Positions 32,907 to 36,600 of a DNA stretch of 36,600 nt are shown here, in pieces. Each line of letters begins with the position of its first letter. The stretch's first letter is position 1. The position numbers and the translations under genes were made by a program. The notes below the pieces were generated by a model, which saw only the letters and a program-made list of their open reading frames with translations, was not told the DNA's origin and ran no database searches. This DNA is from Rhizobiales bacterium Ga0077556 (lineage in GTDB: Bacteria > Pseudomonadota > Alphaproteobacteria > Rhizobiales > Phreatobacteraceae), in NCBI GenBank assembly GCA_001464235.1, contig LNFH01000321.1:1-36600 (forward strand), read 5' to 3'.

Positions 32907-34607
32907 TCAGAGCAGGGCCTTCAGCTGTTCCTTCTTGACCTTGCCGGTCTCGGTCATCGGCAGGGCGTCGACGAAGCGGATTTCCGGGCGCTTGTAGGAG
33001 GACATCATGGTGCCCACCCAGTCGGTGAAGGCGGCCTGGCCGGCGGGGGTGCGCTGCTCCTCCGGAAGCCAGACGAAGGCGACGGGAACCTCGCCCTTGG
33101 CCTCGTCCGGCCGGCCGATGACGCCCGAGCCGAGGAGGCCCGGATACTGGCCGAGGATCGCCTCGAGCTCGCCGGGGAAGACGCTCATGCCGTTGACCTT
33201 GAGCATCTCCTTGCGGCGGCCGAGGAAGTGCAGGATGCCGTCCTCGTCGTAGAGCCCGATGTCGCCGGTGTGGAACCAGCCGCTGCGGAACACCTCGTCG
33301 TTGGCCTCGGGCCGGTTCCAGTAGCCCTTGAAGAGCGAGGGCGAGCGGATACAGATCTCGCCCTCCTCGCCGAGGGGCTTGAGGGCGCCGGTCTCGAAGT
33401 CGCAGATCTTGAAGTCGGTGCCCGGCACCGGAAAACCGACGAAGACGGGCTGGGAGTTCAGGTCGAAGTCGTCCTCGTCCAGGCCGTAGTTCATCGTGTC
33501 GCAGGTGTGGGTCTCCGTCATGCCCCAGGCGACCTCGCGGATGGTCGAGCCGGTCACCGCGCGCCAGCGGCGACGCAGGTCCGGATTGAGTTTCTTGACG
33601 AAGGAGACGCCGCCGGTGCGCTCGAGGCTGGTCAGGTCGTAGTTGGGCCGCTCCGGGTGGTCGAGGATGTCGACGGCGCCGTCGACCAGGAAGCTCGCGT
33701 GGGTGACGCGGAAGCGGTCGATCGCCGCCATGGAGGCGACGGGGTCCCAGCGGTTCAGCAGGACGCAGGTGCAGCCGGCGAAGACGGGGAAGATGACGCC
33801 GAAGACCTCGCCCGCGACCCAGAAAACCGGGAGGTAGCAGAGGTAGGTCGAGTCCTTCGTCGTGCCGAGGGAGAAGGGGACGGTTGTGGCGGCCGTGTAG
33901 ACCATGTCCCCTTGCGTATGGATGCAGCCCTTCGGCATGCCGGTCGTGCCGCCGGTGTAGTTGAGGGCGGCGATGTCGTCGGGACGGACCGGCTCGGCCG
34001 GCACGAAGGGGGCGGTAAAGGCGGCGAGGGCCGGCATCATGTCGATGGTGCCCGCCGGCACGCGCTTCGGCACCGACAGCGAGGCCGGGGCGGGAATGGC
34101 GGGAGCGGCGGGCGCGGCCTCGGCGAGCGAGGTGACGATGACGTGCCTGACGCTCGTCTTCGGCAGGACCTCGGCGACCGTGTCGTGCAACTGGTCGAGG
34201 GCGAGGATGACGGTGGCGCCGGTGTCGGTGAGCTCGTAGGCGAGCTCCGGCGCCTTGAACATCGGGTTCACCGGCACGTGGACCGCGCCGAGCTTGAGGA
34301 TGCCGTAGAAGGCGACGAGGAATTGCGGGCAGTTCGACAGGAAGACCGCCACCCGGTCGCCCTTGGCGACGCCCAGCGAGCGCAGCAGATGGGCGAAGGC
34401 GTCGCTCCGCCGGTCGAGTTCGGCGAAGGTGGTGATGGCGCCGTAGAAGTTGATCGCCGCCTTGTCCGGCTGGATCGCAGCCCAGCGCGACAGGTGCTCG
34501 GTCAGGAGCACCCGCCCGAAGGGATATTGCGGCTCGCGCGGCAGGTCCTTCGGCCAGCGGCGGTCCTGCATGGCCGACACCATGGCGAGATAGGCCTTCT
34601 CGTCCAA
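32907..34607 (-). CDS. AMP-dependent acyl-CoA ligase
   Basis: About 566 residues. Members adenylate a carboxylic acid and transfer it to CoA. Motifs are the P-loop YTGGTTGMPKG (about residue 216), WGMTETHTC, GEEGEICIRSPSLFKGYW, GWFHTGDIG, and the hinge FLGRRKEMLKVNG, ending with the catalytic Lys motif TETGKVKKEQL. Substrate (fatty, aromatic or other acid) is not readable. The favoured start is TTG at 34607, because GGAGG (34617-34613) sits five bases before it; TTG 34619 and ATG 34583 are alternatives. The ribosome binding site borders a hairpin (34616-34638), and a TetR operator candidate lies at 34667-34686. It is followed by the binding-protein gene and preceded by tetR on the same strand. 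Confidence 0.92.
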   Translation of the reverse strand: MDEKAYLAMVSAMQDRRWPKDLPREPQYPFGRVLLTEHLSRWAAIQPDKAAINFYGAITTFAELDRRSDAFAHLLRSLGVAKGDRVAVFLSNCPQFLVAFYGILKLGAVHVPVNPMFKAPELAYELTDTGATVILALDQLHDTVAEVLPKTSVRHVIVTSLAEAAPAAPAIPAPASLSVPKRVPAGTIDMMPALAAFTAPFVPAEPVRPDDIAALNYTGGTTGMPKGCIHTQGDMVYTAATTVPFSLGTTKDSTYLCYLPVFWVAGEVFGVIFPVFAGCTCVLLNRWDPVASMAAIDRFRVTHASFLVDGAVDILDHPERPNYDLTSLERTGGVSFVKKLNPDLRRRWRAVTGSTIREVAWGMTETHTCDTMNYGLDEDDFDLNSQPVFVGFPVPGTDFKICDFETGALKPLGEEGEICIRSPSLFKGYWNRPEANDEVFRSGWFHTGDIGLYDEDGILHFLGRRKEMLKVNGMSVFPGELEAILGQYPGLLGSGVIGRPDEAKGEVPVAFVWLPEEQRTPAGQAAFTDWVGTMMSSYKRPEIRFVDALPMTETGKVKKEQLKALL

Positions 34608-34615
34608 GCGATCCT

Positions 34616-34638
34616 CCAACGTTCGTTTTTGTCGTTGG
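34616..34638 (-). promoter_or_regulatory. Hairpin overlapping the ligase ribosome binding site
   Basis: In the minus-strand transcript CCAACG and CGTTGG form six perfect base pairs around an 11-base A-rich loop. The 3' arm includes the first two G's of the GGAGG that serves the TTG start at 34607. The stem could limit ribosome access. Pairing is seen; control is inferred. Confidence 0.35.
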
Positions 34639-34666
34639 AGAGGAGGCTGACCCTGTTATCGGTCAA

Positions 34667-34686
34667 AATCAATAGGTCTATTGATT
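34667..34686. promoter_or_regulatory. Perfect palindromic operator candidate A (TetR site) upstream of the ligase
   Basis: AATCAATAG-gt-CTATTGATT is a perfect palindrome with nine-base arms, in an AT-rich island within GC-rich DNA. It lies 60-80 bases upstream of the ligase start, just after the tetR stop. Sixteen of its 20 positions recur in site B upstream of tetR, with the right half GTCTATTGATT identical. Size and symmetry suit a TetR dimer. A GATAAC hexamer (minus strand, 34660-34655), a possible -10, is six bases away. Confidence 0.65.
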
Positions 34687-34723
34687 GTTGTGACCGTCGA
34701 TGCCATCCGCCACCCGACGGATG

Positions 34724-35464
34724 TCAGGAGGCTGCGGCGCGATCCGACCCGCCAGCCGGGACGGCGGGGCGCGCCAGCAGACCGTTGAACAGGATGTCGA
34801 CGATGGTGTCGGCGAAGGAGCGGATCCGGTCAGGCGCGGTCAGGTCGACCGCGTACATGTCCTCGACGATGGCGTGCAGGGCGAAACTCAGCGAGGCGGC
34901 GGAGGTGATGGCGTTGGTGACGTCGTGGATGGGGCGACGCGGAATGGCGCCGGCGTCCATGGCCTCGCGCAGCGCCTGGTCGAAGACGCCGAAGCCGGGG
35001 GCGAGGTAGGTCTCGACCAGCCAGGCGAGGCGGGGGCTGCGCGTCGTGCCCTCGTGGACGACGATGCGGACATAGTCGGGGTTCTCCGCATTGGCCTCGA
35101 CGAGGCGGCGGATCAGCACCTTCAGCTTCTCGACCGGATCGAGCCCGGCGAGGTCGCGGGCGGTGGCGCGGAAGAGCCGGCCGCGCTGGCGCATCAGTCG
35201 GCGCATGGCCTCCTCCCACAGTTTCGACTTCGAGCCGAAATGGTAGTGCACCATCGACTGGGTGAGACCGGCCGCCGCGGCGATCTGGCCCGTCGTGACC
35301 GTCTCGAAGCCGTGGCGGGCGAAGAGGGCGATGCTGGCGTCGAGCAGCAGGTCGCGGGTCGGGTCGCGGCCCTCTCGCTCGGCGAGCTTCGGACGGCCGG
35401 GCGGGCGGCGGCGCGGCGCGCGCGCGGCGGGGGTCGGGGCGGCCCTCTTGTCGGCGCTGGTCAT
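34724..35464 (-). CDS. TetR-family transcription regulator
   Basis: A 246-residue repressor-type protein. A basic, Pro/Arg-rich N-terminal arm (RAPRRRPPGRPK, about residues 15-26) is followed by the TetR helix-turn-helix (about 36-85; FARHGFETVTTGQIAAAAGLTQSMVHYHFGSKSKLWEEAM). The helical ligand-binding domain (about 90-235) has no recognisable family-specific pocket. Placement between two acyl-CoA ligase genes, with related operator candidates on both sides, suggests that it represses itself and both ligases, with an acid or acyl-CoA as the likely inducer (inferred). No clear ribosome binding site precedes the ATG at 35464, but the HTH position relative to it is normal. Confidence 0.93.
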   Translation of the reverse strand: MTSADKRAAPTPAARAPRRRPPGRPKLAEREGRDPTRDLLLDASIALFARHGFETVTTGQIAAAAGLTQSMVHYHFGSKSKLWEEAMRRLMRQRGRLFRATARDLAGLDPVEKLKVLIRRLVEANAENPDYVRIVVHEGTTRSPRLAWLVETYLAPGFGVFDQALREAMDAGAIPRRPIHDVTNAITSAASLSFALHAIVEDMYAVDLTAPDRIRSFADTIVDILFNGLLARPAVPAGGSDRAAAS

Positions 35465-35535
35465 GGATGCTGGACTGCAGCCTCGGTGGTTGCACGGGAA
35501 GCCGGGATGCTATCAGCCGGACGGATGAGCACAAT

Positions 35536-35555
35536 AATTATTTAGTCTATTGATT
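35536..35555. promoter_or_regulatory. Operator candidate B between tetR and the divergent ligase
   Basis: AATTATTTA-gt-CTATTGATT has the right half of site A exactly (GTCTATTGATT at 35545-35555), while the left half is degenerate, giving 16 of 20 positions shared. It overlaps AATAATTATT, a further small palindrome, in the only AT-rich patch of this divergent region. It could serve both the tetR promoter (minus) and the second ligase promoter (plus). Confidence 0.55.
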
Positions 35556-35656
35556 TTCGTGATTGGCCCGACCAGCATGTTGCAATGACGGGCCTCCGGG
35601 GGCCCCGCAACGGCTGCAACGACCTCCGGAACGGGGGCATGACGGGAGGAAGCGCG

Positions 35657-36600
35657 ATGACCGCCGGCGGCGTGCCCGACCGAGACAGCTGCGTTCTGTC
35701 GAACCTCATCGACCGCTACGCAGCGGCCACGCCCGACACGCCCTTCGTCGTGCTGCCCGGCGGCGAGACCCTTTCCTATGCGCGGTTGCGGGCCGAGGTG
35801 CGCGCCATGGCGCGGGCGCTGCAGGATCTGGGCGTGGAGCAGGGCGAGCACGTGCTCGTCTGGATGCCGAACGGTCTCGACGTGCTGCGGATCTGGTTCG
35901 CCATCAACTATGCCGGCGCCGTCTACGTGCCGATCAACACCGCCTATCGCGGCGGCATCCTCGAACACGTGGTGCGCAATTCCGGCGCCCGGCTGATGAT
36001 CGCCCATGGCGGGCTTGCGCCACGCCTCGCTGACATCGACAGGTCGGCGCTGACGCGCGTCGTGGTGTTGGGCGGCGAGCGCCCCGACGTTCCCGGCCTC
36101 GACGTGCTCGGCGCCGAGGCGCTGGCGAGCGACGGCGGGGTGAAGCCGCTCGCGCGGCCCATCGAGCCCTGGGACACCCAGTCGATCATCTACACCTCGG
36201 GCACGACCGGACCGTCGAAGGGCGTCCTGTCGTCCTATGCCCATCTCCACGCCATGGGCACCTCGCTCGCGGCGGAGCGCGACGGCACGCCTTTCGTCGG
36301 CGCGGACGACCGGTTCATGGTCAACCTGCCGATGTTCCATGTCGGCGGCACCGCGCCGACCTATGCCATGCTCGCCTGCGGCGGATCGATCAGCCTCCTC
36401 GACGCCTTCGAGACCTCCACCTTCTGGCAAACCGTCGAGGCGACCGGCACCACGGTGGTGATCCTGCTCGGCGTCATGGCCTCGTTCCTGATGAAGGAGC
36501 CGGTGCGAGAGGGCGAGCGCGACACGCCGCTCCGCAACGTCATCATCATTCCGCTCGGGGCCGAGGGCGTCGCCTTCCGCGAGCGCTTCGGCATGACCAC
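35657..36600 (+). CDS. AMP-dependent acyl-CoA ligase, N-terminal part (runs off right edge)
   Basis: The first ~314 residues of a second acyl-CoA synthetase, distinct from the one at 32907. Seen are an N-terminal LIDRYAAATPDTPFVVLPGG segment, VWMPNGLDVLRIWFAINYAGAVYVPINTAYRG, and the AMP-binding P-loop IIYTSGTTGPSKG (about residues 178-190), then NLPMFHVGGTAPTYAML. The overall look is closest to the crotonobetaine/carnitine-CoA ligase (CaiC-like) group, but the substrate is unknown and the C-terminal lobe is outside the window. The ATG at 35657 has GGGAGG seven bases upstream; an in-frame ATG at 35639 has none. It is divergent from tetR, with operator candidate B about 100 bases upstream. Confidence 0.92.
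   Translation, partial: MTAGGVPDRDSCVLSNLIDRYAAATPDTPFVVLPGGETLSYARLRAEVRAMARALQDLGVEQGEHVLVWMPNGLDVLRIWFAINYAGAVYVPINTAYRGGILEHVVRNSGARLMIAHGGLAPRLADIDRSALTRVVVLGGERPDVPGLDVLGAEALASDGGVKPLARPIEPWDTQSIIYTSGTTGPSKGVLSSYAHLHAMGTSLAAERDGTPFVGADDRFMVNLPMFHVGGTAPTYAMLACGGSISLLDAFETSTFWQTVEATGTTVVILLGVMASFLMKEPVREGERDTPLRNVIIIPLGAEGVAFRERFGMT

Noticed and set aside
1-36600. CRISPR arrays, tRNA or rRNA genes, insertion sequences, prophage or conjugative genes
   Set aside because: I looked for repeated spacers, cloverleaf sequences, transposase or integrase motifs and phage-like gene strings and found none; composition is uniform apart from short AT-rich promoter islands.

Overview
This GC-rich window (roughly 70% GC by eye) is chromosomal DNA from an alphaproteobacterium, most likely of the order Hyphomicrobiales (Rhizobiales). 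The indicators are a six-gene PhaAB-CDEFG antiporter operon with A and B fused, a DUF2336 protein, a FixJ-type regulator, a rhizobial-type malic enzyme carrying a phosphotransacetylase domain, and an alphaproteobacterial LexA box of the form GTTC-N7-GTTC. I saw no rRNA, tRNA, CRISPR array, insertion sequence or prophage gene. The window begins inside a phosphomannomutase/phosphoglucomutase gene and ends inside an acyl-CoA ligase gene.

Layout. Positions 1-3749 hold a minus-strand series: the sugar-phosphate mutase, a DUF2336 protein, a small unknown protein, an orphan FixJ-like response regulator and a DMT/EamA transporter. A plus-strand chromate transporter (chrA) and a short-chain dehydrogenase follow (3951-6251). 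Positions 6301-9925 are the conserved envelope/housekeeping block: an LpoA-like lipoprotein diverges from rsmI-yraN-gshB. Positions 10143-16317 are the Pha/Mrp multisubunit cation/proton antiporter, translationally coupled at three junctions. comM (16465-18000) follows, with a perfect LexA box at its promoter. Positions 18215-26371 form a signalling block: a hybrid histidine kinase, a convergent HAD phosphatase, and two tandem, clearly paralogous PAS-PAS-PAS-GGDEF-EAL proteins for cyclic-di-GMP turnover. Positions 26382-30645 carry maeB, an HI0933-type flavoprotein and a fatty acid hydroxylase family membrane protein. A nitroreductase and a strong bidirectional hairpin come next. The right end (31598-36600) is a TetR-controlled module: a branched-chain-amino-acid-type periplasmic binding protein, an acyl-CoA ligase, TetR, and a divergent second acyl-CoA ligase.

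How the genes may work together. The Pha operon is a single machine for potassium or sodium/proton exchange. The right-hand module looks like uptake plus CoA activation of an unknown carboxylic acid; two related AT-rich operator candidates flank the tetR gene. The two GGDEF-EAL proteins and the hybrid kinase suggest a local sensory cluster, but no sequence signal ties them to one pathway.

Most of the window is ordinary core or near-core genome, and I do not see a wholly new system. The points most worth checking are: the TetR operator pair and the hairpin that borders the ligase ribosome binding site; the LexA-controlled comM promoter; a ~90-residue low-complexity insertion in PhaD; the tandem GGDEF-EAL duplication in which one copy has SGDEF; and two genes (maeB and the second GGDEF-EAL gene) whose conserved N-termini have no usable in-frame start codon, which points to unusual initiation or single-base errors.
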